Shown one piece after another: positions 54,011-64,000 of a stretch of 64,000 bases of DNA. The stretch is from Stachybotrys elegans (taxonomy: Eukaryota; Ascomycota; Sordariomycetes; Hypocreales; Stachybotryaceae). The first letter of the stretch is position 1. Each line of letters starts with the position of its first letter. The DNA lies in NCBI GenBank assembly GCA_020746835.1, contig JAGPNK010000012.1:558001-622000 (forward strand). The letters run 5' to 3'. The notes below the pieces were generated by a model. That model was not told the DNA's origin, did no database searches, and saw only the letters and a program-made list of their open reading frames with translations. A program made the position numbers and the translations under genes.

Positions 54011-55900
54011 TATCCCTGGACACAACAGTGTCGTGTACGCTCGAGGTTGATCTACACAACGTCGATATAGCTTTCGAAGTTGGTGGATACAACTCGCCGC
54101 ATACTTCTTCCTTGTTCAAATGGGGTCACACCGAGATGCTATATAAAACTCTCGACTATAATTAAGCAAAGTTTGTGGAGGGAATATATCATCTAGCTCA
54201 ACTACTGAAGCTGGCGTGCTGTGATGTTGCACTCACTACGTCAAAATCAAGGAGACGGCGATGGCTTTCCCACCGATGACTGGTGCATTTTCTTGACAGC
54301 GGCATTGTGGCTGGGCACTATCGTGCCGTGAATCTGGGTGAGACCAAGCAAACATCCAATTCTATAATCGTCTTTCCCGCCACTTGTGAAAAGGCATCTT
54401 TGCGGGGAGCAGAGAGCTAGAGGTGCCAGAAATCGTTACTCTCGCAGGAGGCGTCCTAATGTTGCCATAGCACCGCAAAACTTTCTTGAGGTATGTGAGA
54501 CCAGAAGCCCGATCGCCTATAAAGTAGAAACTGAACGACCTGATTGGAGTGTTTTTAGTCGCTCTATTCCTTCAAGTGTGATAAGGCGACCTTCAGGTCA
54601 TAGACAGGGCTTTTAACCAATAAGAATGCTATAAAAAAGAGTAACTTTTGTTTCCTAGGAAAATAGGCTAGAATAGAAGTCCCTGCATTCCTACTAAATA
54701 CATACAGCTACATTGAATGTTGGTTATATAGGGAAAGGGTCAAGGTTATTTCGTGTACCGACCTAAACTGAGGGGCATATGGGTCGAATACATAAAGATC
54801 GCCTTATCACACTCAAAGGGATATCAACATGACATATTTTTCGTGCAGAGACTGCCGTCTCCATTGTATCAACTCATAGTTTCCATGGGAAAGCACCGAA
54901 CGGCCGCGATGCCATTGATGTTTGTGTCCACGGTCTGGATTACCAGCACTGAGATTATCGGACGTGTCAATTGCATGCCTATCGAAGGCTTCTGGCCCCG
55001 AGAAAGTATCGAGTTTCTCCATGTCAAGCTCATATTCTTGGTCCATCATCGATGTCGCCCTCTTGGCCCTGCCAGCCTCGGCAATATCCGCCATCTAGAT
55101 GTAGCTAAGGACCAAGGTCCTTATATCAGTGATATTACTCCTCTGTGGGTCGTTATGAAGGCCCAAGCCACGACTGACACTACGTTAACAGGTGGGTTAG
55201 TTCAATCATCACGAACATCCTTCGGATTAATTACCCATATCAGCCTCATGCGAAGTTCGGCAAGTATTCTGAATAGTGCACCGAGATCCAGTTGCCGTGA
55301 CTATCACATGTGATTGCCTCCCGGTTTACAGCCTCTCAGGAGAAGCGGTCTGAGTGGACAAGGTATTTAGCGGACCCTGGTAGGGACTTCATTATTCACG
55401 GAATGACGGGAGGGCAATTGCAACAGCCACCTCGAACAGGGCCTGTCTGATGGGGATATCCCTGAAGGCAGGATTCACCACTTCCTACTGACCAGAACCG
55501 ACACAACAACAAATGGCGCATCAAGGAGACGATATTACAGATCATGTTATTCAAAGCAAGGAACCTGAAAAATCACCACCATTCCCACCAATTAAGAGGT
55601 GGTGTTGCAGAGAATTCTCAGTTGGACCAATAAAAACGAGCCAGGTGATTTAGTAATACGTTTCGCGCAGGGGCATGACGAGTTTTGGCAACTTTCTGCG
55701 AGATGCAGAATGGCTAGTACCTAGATTGGTAATCTTGGCGTCTCCGGCATCAGCCCTACCAGGGTACCAAACAGGCCAGGCTCAATATGTAATATGATTA
55801 TTGATGTTTATGATGACCAATTTATCTTTCATCTTCTATTAGACACGTAAGTTAATCGGCGTGCTCGCCGCATTAGCCTGATATGTAATGGGTTTGTGCC
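54011..55900. other. Gene-poor stretch
   Basis: Nearly 1.9 kb. Open frames at 54753-55313 and on the opposite strand at 54813-55094 lack domains. The region resembles decayed sequence. No gene called. Confidence 0.35.
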
Positions 55901-55926
55901 ATAACAATATATATCTATATTGTTAT
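55901..55926 (+). promoter_or_regulatory. Perfect 11-bp inverted repeat in the epoxide-hydrolase promoter
   Basis: ATAACAATATA-TATC-TATATTGTTAT, followed by TATATATGG, lies about 78 bp before the ATG at 56004. It may be a TATA-type core promoter or a dyad operator. Confidence 0.45.
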
Positions 55927-56003
55927 ATATATGGCCATCTCAGCTCTCTGGGACTCAGATTTGACCAGCACATAGCATCAGCATACTTCCTCTCGATACA
56001 AAA

Positions 56004-57510
56004 ATGCGCATTTCCAACTCAACAACCATGTGGCGGGCTATTGCGGCACTGCTAGCTGTCATCGGATCTGATGCGGCGCCGCTCCAAGCCACGTCAAGTG
56101 GTGTCAAGCCCTTCAAGATTGATTTGACAGGCGAGGCTTCAAGAATGCTTGAGCTGGTCAAAGCAACTAGACTTCCGAACAAGCCTGTCTACCCTACTGT
56201 CGGCGCATCCGCTGGCATTGATCTGGACGTTTTGAAGCAGCTGCAACGAGAGTGGATTCACGGTTTCAGCTGGAAGGGTGAACAAAAGGAACTCAACAAG
56301 TAAGTACCGAACAAGTGACCCGAACGGCTGATTCGGTGAGACGGGCCTAATTCAAAGTAGGTACCATCACTTCACTACCGACCTTGAAGGCCTCAACATA
56401 CACTTTATACACGAGCGGTCTCGTGATCCTAACGCGATCCCACTTCTTCTCCTACACGGCTGGCCAGGATCGTTCCTGGAGTTTGTGCCCCTGATTGAGT
56501 CACTGACACAGCAATCAAAAACCTCCAACGGCGACCCCGTGTCATTCAATATTGTTATCCCGTCGCTCCCGGGCTTCGCCTTCTCCACAGCCCCCAAGGA
56601 AAACTGGACCATTGCAGATACAGCTCGGATCTTCAACTCCCTCATGACTGATCTCCTCGGCTATGAGAAGTTTGCAGTGCACGGTACCGATTGGGGCTCT
56701 GGGGTTGGATACAGTATGTACGAGCAGTTCAACTCCACTGTTCGCGCGCTTCATGCGCCATTCCTCCCGTTTTTTCCATTGACAGAGGAGCAATTGGAGG
56801 CCGCCAACGTGACTCTATCGCCTATGGAGCAATTCCAGGTTCAGCGAGGCGATGATTGGTATGCCACTGGTAACGGGTACTTCATTGAGCAGTCAACAAA
56901 GGTAAAGCTTAAATCTTATCTTGCGATGGAGGTCGCATCGCATCATTATGCTGACCAATGCATAGCCAAATACGATAGGGCTCGCTTTGGAAGACAATCC
57001 CGTTGGCCAGCTAGCATGGATTGGAGAAAAGATGATAGAGTGTAAGTTGCCATGTGGTCAAGAATGCAGTTTCACCTAACATCTATCTAGGGTCTGATCC
57101 ACGCGCTGGGACTCCTCCCTCCGTCCTCAACCACCAAGAAATACTTCGGTCAACAGCATTGTATTTCCTAACGAAATCATTCACTTCGTCCGCCTTTATC
57201 TACTTTCAAAACCCAGGAGGTTTCAGGAGTGACTATGTTCAACCCCCAACCGACGCGCCACTCCTATTCAGCAGCTTTAAATACAATGTCGGATTCTGGC
57301 CAGCCCAGATGGTTCGACGGGTGGGAAACTTGGTATACTACCAAAGTAAGTGATAGCTTCCTCTCAGATTTGACGTGTAATCCTCTATTTTGTTTGTTCT
57401 TAGCTAAACGTCTTCTTTTAGGTCACGAATTTGGTGGCCACTTTCCAGGCATCGATAACCCACCCGCTTTGCTCACAGATATCCGAGAAATTGGGCGCTT
57501 TTGGGCTTGA
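56004..57510 (+). CDS. Secretory epoxide hydrolase (EHN type), 418 aa
   Basis: Five exons: 56004-56299, 56361-56901, 56966-57041, 57091-57345 and 57422-57510. The frame is conserved through all GT-AG junctions. N-terminal signal or anchor MWRAIAALLAVIGSDAA. The EHN domain (PFKIDLTGEASRMLELVKAT, RLPNKPVYP) is followed by the alpha/beta fold. The oxyanion motif is LLHGWPGSFLEFVPL, the nucleophile Asp lies in VHGTDWGSGVGY, and the catalytic His in HEFGGHFPGID. This is the family of microsomal and juvenile-hormone-type epoxide hydrolases. It hydrates epoxides to diols. Secretory location is inferred from the N-terminus. Confidence 0.87.
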
Positions 57511-58506
57511 GAAAAATACTAAGAGATCAACCTAAAGGGACACCTGGGTCACAGTCTTTCCTGTAGATCAATGGCAGAACTTTTCCAACTTGAAGTTCTG
57601 AAGCGAGGGTGGCAGTAGCAGGACACACAACGCCAGCTGATAGGATAATATTTAATTAGGTGCGAGAATTATAACACAGAAGATAAAAGCATTCCTTTAT
57701 ATTACACTGTTTATGTATTATGTCTAGTAGACCTGGGAGTAATGAAGAGATCGTGATGCAGGATATTGCCCGATTCAGGAAGCTGGCTTTGTCGGTTGGT
57801 ACGCATAGATCAACCATCTCAATGCCTCTATCGAAGGATATCAGAGTACTTTACCTCTTTACAGCCATTCCCCTTGTGCAAGATGCCTTTATCTCATCAC
57901 AAGAGTCTAGAGATACCTCGGGGTCAGTCCAAGAAGCCCATAGAAGAGATGAAGGTATTCAAGTCAGCTCTTCAATGCCCATCCCAAGCTAACCAAGATA
58001 CAAGGACGCTGTGGAAGCTACTGGTGGCATCATGGGAGGCAGCCTTGATTATCTGATTGCCAATGCCAACTATGTGCCCCAGTTTGACGCATACGATCCC
58101 ATGGGAATCTTGTACGAAACATCTCACTTTGCCGTCCATGCTAGGTTCTAATGATAATGTTAAAACAAGGGGGAGAAACCCAAGAGCTCGAAGAGGAAGT
58201 CACAAAGCTGGCCAGAACAAACATACTGTGCAACATCCAACTTCAATTTGTACTTGTCACTCACCCTTAAGGGACAAGCCAAAAAGGTCATCACGCTATA
58301 TATCGGCATGGCTGACCTTGATCCTATCATGAGTTTGGTATTGAAGCTGGCTCCCTGTATTCCACCAGCAAGGCCGGCATGGATCTCGCAGTGGCCATAT
58401 TTAGTGCCTGATATGCCAAGGACGGTGTTTAGTTCATGAGCATTAGTCCCGGATTCATCAACGTTGGCCAATATAACAATGGTACCTACACCCTCCTTGT
58501 AATGGA

Positions 58507-59098
58507 GTACCGTGAAATACAAAGATACTTTCGTGAAATACAGAAAAATCTTGGCATGGGCCTAAGGCAGTTAATTTGGCTGTGGCGCTCCCAGGCCTGT
58601 GCCCAGTAGCTTTCTATAGAGGTCAGTAAGGCTAGGTTGTAAGGCCTAGGTTTGTGAGGGCTGTAAGGCCTAGATTAGTGAGGGCTGCAAGGCCTAGGTT
58701 AGTGAAGGCTGTAAGGCTTAGGTTAGTGAAGGTTGTGAGGTCTAGGTTAGTGAAGGTTGCGAGGTCTAGGCTAGCGAAGGTTGTGAGGGCTAGATCTGTG
58801 AGGGCTTTAAGGGCAGTGAGGGAAATAGGGGGGTTATGTGACCTACATTCCAGGGCCTTGTAGGTCACATCAACCTAGCTATCGTAGCTCTCGCTGACCT
58901 AGATCTTGCAACCTTCATTAACCTAGCTATCGCAGCCCTTGCTGACCTAGGCCTTGTAACCTAGGCCTTGCAGCCCTTATAGTCTTGCTAACCTAGCCTT
59001 GCGGATGCGCTACAGCAAAATTGGCTGTGTAGACCTATTGACTAATTGAGAATAGGTTTTCTCTGTATTTCACGAAAGTGTCTCTGTATTTACCGGTA
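58507..59098. mobile_element. 592-bp fold-back (MITE-like) element with minisatellite arms
   Basis: The terminal inverted repeats are about 43 bp: GTACCGTGAAATACAAAGAT onward at the left against GTACCGGTAAATACAGAGAC onward at the right (reverse complement). Both share CTTTCGTGAAATACAGA. The flanks repeat CTCCTTGTAA(T/C)GGA (58493-58506 and 59099-59112), a 14-bp candidate target duplication. Inside, a 24-bp tandem repeat (AAGGCCTAGGTTAGTGAAGG type, about 58620-58830) is followed by its diverged inverted counterpart (about 58865-59000). A central stem (ATGTGACCTACA / TGTAGGTCACAT) joins the two. It has no coding capacity, so it would need a transposase from elsewhere. Confidence 0.82.
58620..58830. 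repeat. 24-bp tandem repeat inside the fold-back element
   Basis: Roughly eight units of the 24-bp type GGTTAGTGAAGGCTGTAAGG(CCTA). The units encode eight-residue repeats in one frame (LTALTNLG), which is a by-product, not a gene. The left arm of the palindrome. Confidence 0.8.
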
Positions 59099-59325
59099 CT
59101 CCTTGTAACGGATCCAACCACTGACGCTTCGTGTCACGAGCCAGCGACCACAGAGCGATGCAGAGAATGAGGAAACTAATGCAAAAGTTTCTGCAGTATG
59201 CGCCCGACTATAAACGTTCGGCAACTCTAGAGGAGGCCATCGGAGATGTCATGGCTTTCTGGGAGAAGGCAGGCTTGTCTGATAAAAGCGGTGGCACCCT
59301 TGTCTCCCGTCACGGCAACAAGTAA

Positions 59326-62096
59326 TGACTGTATCTGAGGAAGCAGGGGGTAGGTTGGGATGCTGGCATGCATTATCTTATATTTAATCATCCTACACAC
59401 AAGCTGGGTTATAGCCATGTATCACCTATTGTCATAGTCGAAACAAAGCTCTATAAATGGCAGTTAGGTGGACTGGGAGACGTGTTAGAGACGTGTTGGA
59501 AGCATTAAATATAAAGTTTAAGGAAAAAGATGACGATTTTATGCGGGAGTGATGGGTTCAAGTTGGATACCCGGCGACGTCGCTGGGAAAGCCCAGTATA
59601 CCTTTAATCTCACCAGCAGTCTCTCTCCCACTTGATAGATGGAAGCCCATTTAAAGTCTAGGATTGAGCGTTTCTCGGCAGGATTGGTGCTAGCGTGGCC
59701 AATAGACTAACTCAACAAGGAAATGTTCTGGAAAAAAAAATCCATATAAGTCTCATAAGATTTTGTTTAAGCGCTGGTTCACGGACATTCCGGCTCGCCA
59801 GTCGCCTTGTTTTATGATAAGACCAGTGAGTCCCCGAGAACAGTGTCAACCAATGAGAGGGCAGGACAAGAGCAGAGATTTGTGCCGGCGGGATTCACCC
59901 GCGACCTTGGTAATAAAAGCGTGGCCTTCCCGTACGCAGCTGCCCACTGCGCCACGGCACCGTCGCCTTATTTTATGGTTCGCCGGTTGCCTTATTTCAT
60001 GGTGGATATTCCGATTCTTTTCGGATAGAACTGCGCGACTTTGAGAAGGCCCCCTCTGAGAATGCAGGTAACTGTAGAAACGTCTTGCGGTCATGGTTAG
60101 CGATATTGCCTTGTCTAGGTATGGTTCGCCTTCGCCGAAGGCGGATGTATTTTGCACCAAATAGGGTGGCATGGCAGACGCAACATGATACATGCCAAAG
60201 GGCTGCTGCAAGGTCCAGGTCGGTCTAGCAGTTTGGAAATGGAAAATGTTAGATTTGTGGGGCTTCTGTCAATGTCACGGAGAGGTTTGCATTTCTGGAA
60301 GAAGTCAGAACAGATGGGTCAACAAACTGCCGGCGTTAGCAGCTTTGGCCAACCACAGCCGGCTAACGGTAGCCGATGTAACAACATCGCTCGCCATATG
60401 CAGATCTTTGTAGACAAGACGTGGAGAATGCAGCATGCCTGTATCCAATTGTCGAACACCGCTCGGGCATCGAGACATGGTGGGTGGAGAATGCTGAGCG
60501 TGCCTGCCCAAACTAATCCACAACTGAGCCCAGGATATGCACGAATATGCAGGCAGGGGTGGCAGGGCTGCACTCCTCGGAACCCCCAACAAGTAGCTCT
60601 ACTCGGACATCATTCAGAGAGCGAGCATGCACGAGGACTATAAATTTCCTTTCTTTCTCTGATTTCTCAGCTTGAGATAGACAAGTATGATCTCAATTTC
60701 CTCCGTCACAGCCCAGCTATCCGTCTATCTAAACTGGAAAGAATGCCTGGCAGGTATCTCCCCCTACTGCAATGTTTATTTATTCAATTCCTTTCCTTTT
60801 CAGGTACTAGTCGTCACGTGGAACTCTAATCCGCACACAGTCTCACATCAGACAACGGGAGCGCCGTGGCTCGACAAGGCTCTCCTGCACCGAGCCCGTC
60901 CGAGGAGTCGACAGCCATCACCCGTCCTACCACGTTGGCATCGAACGACAGAACGAACAATACAAAAGATAGAAAGCAGCGGCAGAATGAACTTCTGCTG
61001 GGAATCGGGTCACACTTGACCTTGCCTCGGCGTCGATGATGGGCATCAACATACTGTTATTGCCCATACCTGTGCTTAGCTCAAGCTTCTGCGCCGCCAT
61101 TGCTTCTCCATGCTTGGATCTGTTGGAGTACTGCACATTTTTGTAAGGACGCAGTCCTTGGCGAGCTTCTTATTTTGTCACATTGATGTAGTACATGGGA
61201 TGTTAGAACTAGGTTCCTGGCGCTGCCGGGAGAATCTCAACTCTCTTTTGATAACAAGCCCCGTTGCAACCACGTAGTCTCCACCGCGCTCGCTCATCCT
61301 GTATGACGAGCGACTAAATTCTCCCTCACAGTCGTATGGCCTTTCCAGTCATGAGCAAAATCCGGGTTTTGTGTCCGGTACAGATGCATAGTTCGGACTA
61401 TGAAAATCTCAAACCACTGACTACTGACCAATTAACCACCCGATCATCTAGACTATGGCCCACAAGGCTGCTCCCCGTAGTTATACCTTTTAAATCTCCG
61501 TAAGGCACATGGACCAGCGAGATTAAGATGGCGCGTCATACTCTTGGCTTGCACATGTGTATGCGTGGTTACGCTTCAGAGAGATGTCAATTGATCCTCA
61601 CCCCAACTGTTATCCAAAGTGTATGTATATATATTTCCAAATGCCCTGTCCCAATTATGGTGGTCATACAATTAAAACAAAATAAATGTCCTTTCCAAAT
61701 TCCAGTCTCGCTCCATCAACGCAGTAATCCCTTTAGAAAGTTCACCACACCTACCCCGAGAGGCAGAAACCACTCGCCAAATGTGAGGCTCTGATTCCAG
61801 CGAGGCTGCCAACCACTAAGGCATCGTGACGAAGGTGGGAAGATGCTAAATTTGAGATCCGTGAGCTCCTCAGTAAGCTCTTGGGGCCAGGCCGTGTCTG
61901 CTCCGGTGTATCTCTGGGAACCATGATTTGATCATTATAAGGTAGTCATGTGTGGCGGTGGCGCAGCACCACGGTACAGTGCACACGAGGTGAATCTCCA
62001 CGGTCTGATTTTTTTGTTTCCATCCACACCGCCGTGCTAGAATTGGATGCGCGCCATAGCATCGACTGTCTTCACCCTCTGATTCCGATGGCCTAA
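59326..62096. other. Gene-poor stretch with repeat remnants
   Basis: 2.8 kb. It contains the tRNA-like segment at 59881-59960 and a triplicated phrase of the type CGCCAGTCGCCTTGTTTTAT near 59793, 59962 and 59982. An open run at about 60855-61020 (VARQGSPAPSPSEESTAITR, then NDRTNNTKDRKQRQNELLLG) could be an exon of an unknown gene, but no start or partner exon could be placed. Confidence 0.35.
59881..59960 (-). other. tRNA-like segment (SINE head or tRNA fossil)
   Basis: On the minus strand the ends pair as GTGCCG / CGGCAC. A D-arm-like GGCGCAGTGGGCAGCTGCG follows the 5' end, and a T-arm-like GCGGG-TGAAT-CCCGC precedes the 3' end. The T-loop is two bases short and no anticodon stem forms, so it is unlikely to be a functional tRNA. 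Confidence 0.35.
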
Positions 62097-63065
62097 TTGC
62101 CATCGCTTCGACTCCTTTTCTTTCCCCTCTGGTACCCATCCATAACGTCCTCAGTCGCGATGCAATCCCTCAGCCTGCGCAACAAGCGCATCTGCTTGCT
62201 GATTGCGCACCCTGACGATGAGGCCATGTTCTTTGCACCCACTCTACTCGCGCTCACGCAACACGGGACGGGGAATACTGTCAAGATACTGTGCCTTAGC
62301 AGCGGTGCGTGACCAGTTGCCCATTTCACCTCATTTGTTGGATTAATCCTGGCAGGTGACGCCGACGGCTTGGGCGACATACGCAAGAAAGAACTGATTG
62401 AGAGCGGACTCATGCTCGGCCTGCGTAGAGCAGAAGATATCACCATTGTGGACAGGCCGCATGTCTCTCTCACTCCTGCTTCTGCATCCACGCAAAACTG
62501 AGTTGCTAATCGACCCGCGCAACGTAGTGACGACTTCCCCGATTCCATGACCAAGACTTGGGATGCCTCCAAGATCTCAACGCTGCTCTCCGCCACATTC
62601 GTCCAGGACGACCCGAGCGACGGCGCTGCCATCGACGCGCTCATAACGTTCGATGCACACGGCGTGTCGGGCCACCCGAACCACAGCAGCCTATACCACG
62701 GCGCCAAGGCCTTTGTGGCGGCACTGGTACACGGCGAGCCTGGCCAGTCTTCGCACATCGACCTCTACTGTTTGAAGAGCGTGTCGCTCCTGCGCAAGTA
62801 CATGTCTGCTCTCGACGCGCTGACTACGTTCGCGATTGCCTGGGGGCGAGGTGTCGGCCCCGGCGACAAGCACGTAGCCCACCCGGACGGGCTGGTCTTC
62901 ATGGCCGGGCTATATGGACCTGGCGGTGTGTCAAAGGCGTGGCAGGCCATGACAAGGGCTCACCGGAGCCAGATGGTATGGTTCCGATATGGGTGGATTG
63001 CTTTGAGTCGGTACATGGTAGTAAATGATCTGTGGCTGGAGAACAAGCCTGGTTCGCATATATAA
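62097..63065 (+). CDS. GPI12: GPI12/PIG-L-type N-acetylglucosaminyl-phosphatidylinositol deacetylase, 282 aa
   Basis: Exons 62097-62304, 62356-62458 and 62528-63065. The metal site is RICLLIAHPDDEAMFFAPTL (A-H-P-D-D-E). The rest follows the family order: LCLSSGDADGLGDIRKKELI, then ITFDAHGVSGHPNHSSLYHG with the second metal-ligand His. N-terminal hydrophobic region LRLLFFPLWYP. This ER enzyme removes the acetyl group in the second step of GPI-anchor synthesis. Intron 1 is GT-AG (51 nt). Intron 2 (62459-62527) starts GCATGT and ends CGTAG; only this GC-AG reading keeps DRPDDFPDSM intact. The stop lies 14 bp from that of the convergent neighbour. Confidence 0.87.
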
Positions 63066-63079
63066 AAAAGACTTCGACT

Positions 63080-64000
63080 TCACTGTGCAACGAACCGTTC
63101 CTCCAACCTTGTCCACCAATCTTGCCAATCGACAATCTTCTTTCCAAGCCGAGCTTCCTCGGCAGCAAACACCATGGCATGGCTCATAAATGCCTCCTTC
63201 ATCGTGCATCCAACATATTTCGCTTGCGCCTGCTCTACGTTGAGCTCACCGTTGACAACAGCCTCCACAGCCTGTGAGAAGTTCTGCATCAGACCACCGT
63301 CACCACCGCCGTGACCCCCAGCGGCCTTTGGGGGTGTAAACACCTTCACCTTGTCCGGGTCCCGGAAGTTCTCGAATCTGTAGACTCGAATCTCGTTGCT
63401 GTCGTACTGTATCTCTCCGTGCGTGCCGGATATTTTGCCCCGCCGCTTGGACTGGGCTTCCGTAAAAGCGGCCATATGGAAGACTGCCGTCTTGGGTCCG
63501 CGGTCAGGAAATTCCTTATCACCAATAGCGCGAGAGTCATCATCCCAGGTCAAGGTGACAATTTGATCGTCAAGGACATCATTGTCCGATTCCCAAACGC
63601 AACGGCCATACCACGACTTGGACTCGATGGTGGCTCTTGGCGTGGAGGCGTCGTAGTCTGTCGAAAGAACCTCTGTCAAAACGGCACGTCCGTGGTCAGT
63701 GCCCGATGTAGCTACTATGTCTTCTATATCCGGGATGACGACGCAGATAGGCCAGTCTCGTTCTCCCTGGTCATAGAACTTGTCGATGTAGAATTTCTTG
63801 GCACTCCAGTCACAGTTCCGTTCGTGGGGGCATGAGAAGCAATTAGTGGCGCTTCCCGCTGCCGCAGGCTTTCGGCGCCTGGTGAAGAATGATAGGTTGC
63901 CAACCGAGGAAATAAGACGAGGCATGTGCGGTGGTTCGCCGACGTCGGTCCTGTAGCAGAGTAGCCACAGTAGGAAGTCGATGTCATGGCAAGACTTGCA
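63080..64000 (-). CDS. Gfo/Idh/MocA-family oxidoreductase (C-terminal part, cut by right edge)
   Basis: The frame is open from the right edge (reading CHDIDFLLWL) to the stop at 63080, over 306 codons. It contains CHDIDFLLWLL, YGRCVWESDNDVLDDQIVTL, KISGTHGEIQYDSNEIRVYR and the Gly/His-rich loop GGHGGGDGGLMQNFSQAVEA, typical of the C-terminal domain of NAD(P)-dependent sugar oxidoreductases of this family. An unusual Cys/His cluster (NCFSCPHERNC) sits in the middle. The N-terminal Rossmann domain must lie beyond the window. Substrate not predictable. Confidence 0.82.
   Translation of the reverse strand, partial: CKSCHDIDFLLWLLCYRTDVGEPPHMPRLISSVGNLSFFTRRRKPAAAGSATNCFSCPHERNCDWSAKKFYIDKFYDQGERDWPICVVIPDIEDIVATSGTDHGRAVLTEVLSTDYDASTPRATIESKSWYGRCVWESDNDVLDDQIVTLTWDDDSRAIGDKEFPDRGPKTAVFHMAAFTEAQSKRRGKISGTHGEIQYDSNEIRVYRFENFRDPDKVKVFTPPKAAGGHGGGDGGLMQNFSQAVEAVVNGELNVEQAQAKYVGCTMKEAFMSHAMVFAAEEARLGKKIVDWQDWWTRLEERFVAQ

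Larger units (their letters stand above)
57720..59325 (+). pseudogene. SDR dehydrogenase pseudogene, split by a fold-back element
   Basis: Pieces of one short-chain dehydrogenase appear in order: YKDAVEATGGIMGGSLDYLI then ANANYVPQFDAYDPMGILYE (57998-58117); EELEEEVTKLARTNILCNIQ; LKGQAKKVITLYIGMADLDP; the catalytic YSTSKAGMDLAVAIF (Tyr and Lys visible) with two in-frame stops; FMSISPGFINVGQ. After a 592-bp insertion come FLQYAPDYKRSATLEEAIGD and GGTLVSRHGNK. Multiple stops and frameshifts predate or accompany the insertion, so it is dead. It resembles secondary-metabolite or general fungal SDRs. Confidence 0.8.

Noticed and set aside
54753..55313. 186-aa open frame in the gap before the epoxide hydrolase
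   Set aside because: No domain, no start context, overlapping open frame on the other strand; probably chance or decayed sequence.
58632..58868. 78-aa protein with eight-residue LTNLGLTA-type repeats
   Set aside because: It is the translation of the 24-bp tandem array of the fold-back element.
59881..59960. A functional tRNA gene on the minus strand
   Set aside because: The T-loop is two bases short and no anticodon stem forms.
1..64000. CRISPR arrays, bacterial operons, ribosome binding sites
   Set aside because: Spliceosomal introns and gene families show nuclear fungal DNA; the tandem arrays present are mini- and microsatellites without spacers.

Overview
The window is nuclear DNA of a filamentous ascomycete (Pezizomycotina, most likely a sordariomycete). 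The evidence is short 43-70 nt introns with GTAAGT/GTACGT donors and CTRAY-type branch sites, a Zn2Cys6 regulator, GT90, DUF6536 and DUF3716 proteins, a PMC1-type Ca2+ pump, a GPI12 homologue and an intron-bearing tRNA-Ala. The species cannot be named from sequence alone.

The window has two compartments. Positions 1 to about 21.7 kb are a gene-poor, repeat-rich accessory region. It holds four relatives of one unrecognised small-protein family, broken DEAH-box and SNF2-type helicases, two decayed C2H2 zinc-finger copies (one with C-to-T/G-to-A type stop codons), an HNH-nuclease gene, a compound microsatellite, a 19-bp minisatellite and several segmental duplications. A short dispersed element (54-78 bp, flanked by 9-13 bp direct repeats) recurs through this region and sits inside the helicase relics and the HNH gene.

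From 21.7 to 64 kb the window is ordinary gene-bearing sequence. In order it has a Ser/Thr-rich secreted protein, an ankyrin protein, a PMC1-type calcium ATPase, a damaged DAO-type flavoprotein, a DUF6536 membrane protein, an unknown Ser/Pro-rich protein, a DUF3716 protein and a small secreted protein. These are followed by a secreted L-amino-acid oxidase convergent with a GH105 hydrolase, a Zn2Cys6 regulator, an alpha/beta hydrolase, a GT90 glycosyltransferase convergent with a secreted M6-type metallopeptidase, tRNA-Ala(AGC), a second alpha/beta hydrolase and a secretory epoxide hydrolase. Next comes an SDR pseudogene split by a 592-bp fold-back element, then a repeat-bearing gap, a GPI12 deacetylase with an apparent GC-AG intron, and a Gfo/Idh/MocA oxidoreductase running off the right edge.

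Several neighbours are secreted or extracellular degradative enzymes (amino-acid oxidase, GH105, M6 peptidase, epoxide hydrolase) around one regulator. A shared nutrient-acquisition role is possible, but no co-regulation is visible in the sequence. All exon boundaries were inferred by eye from splice signals, reading-frame continuity and family motifs.
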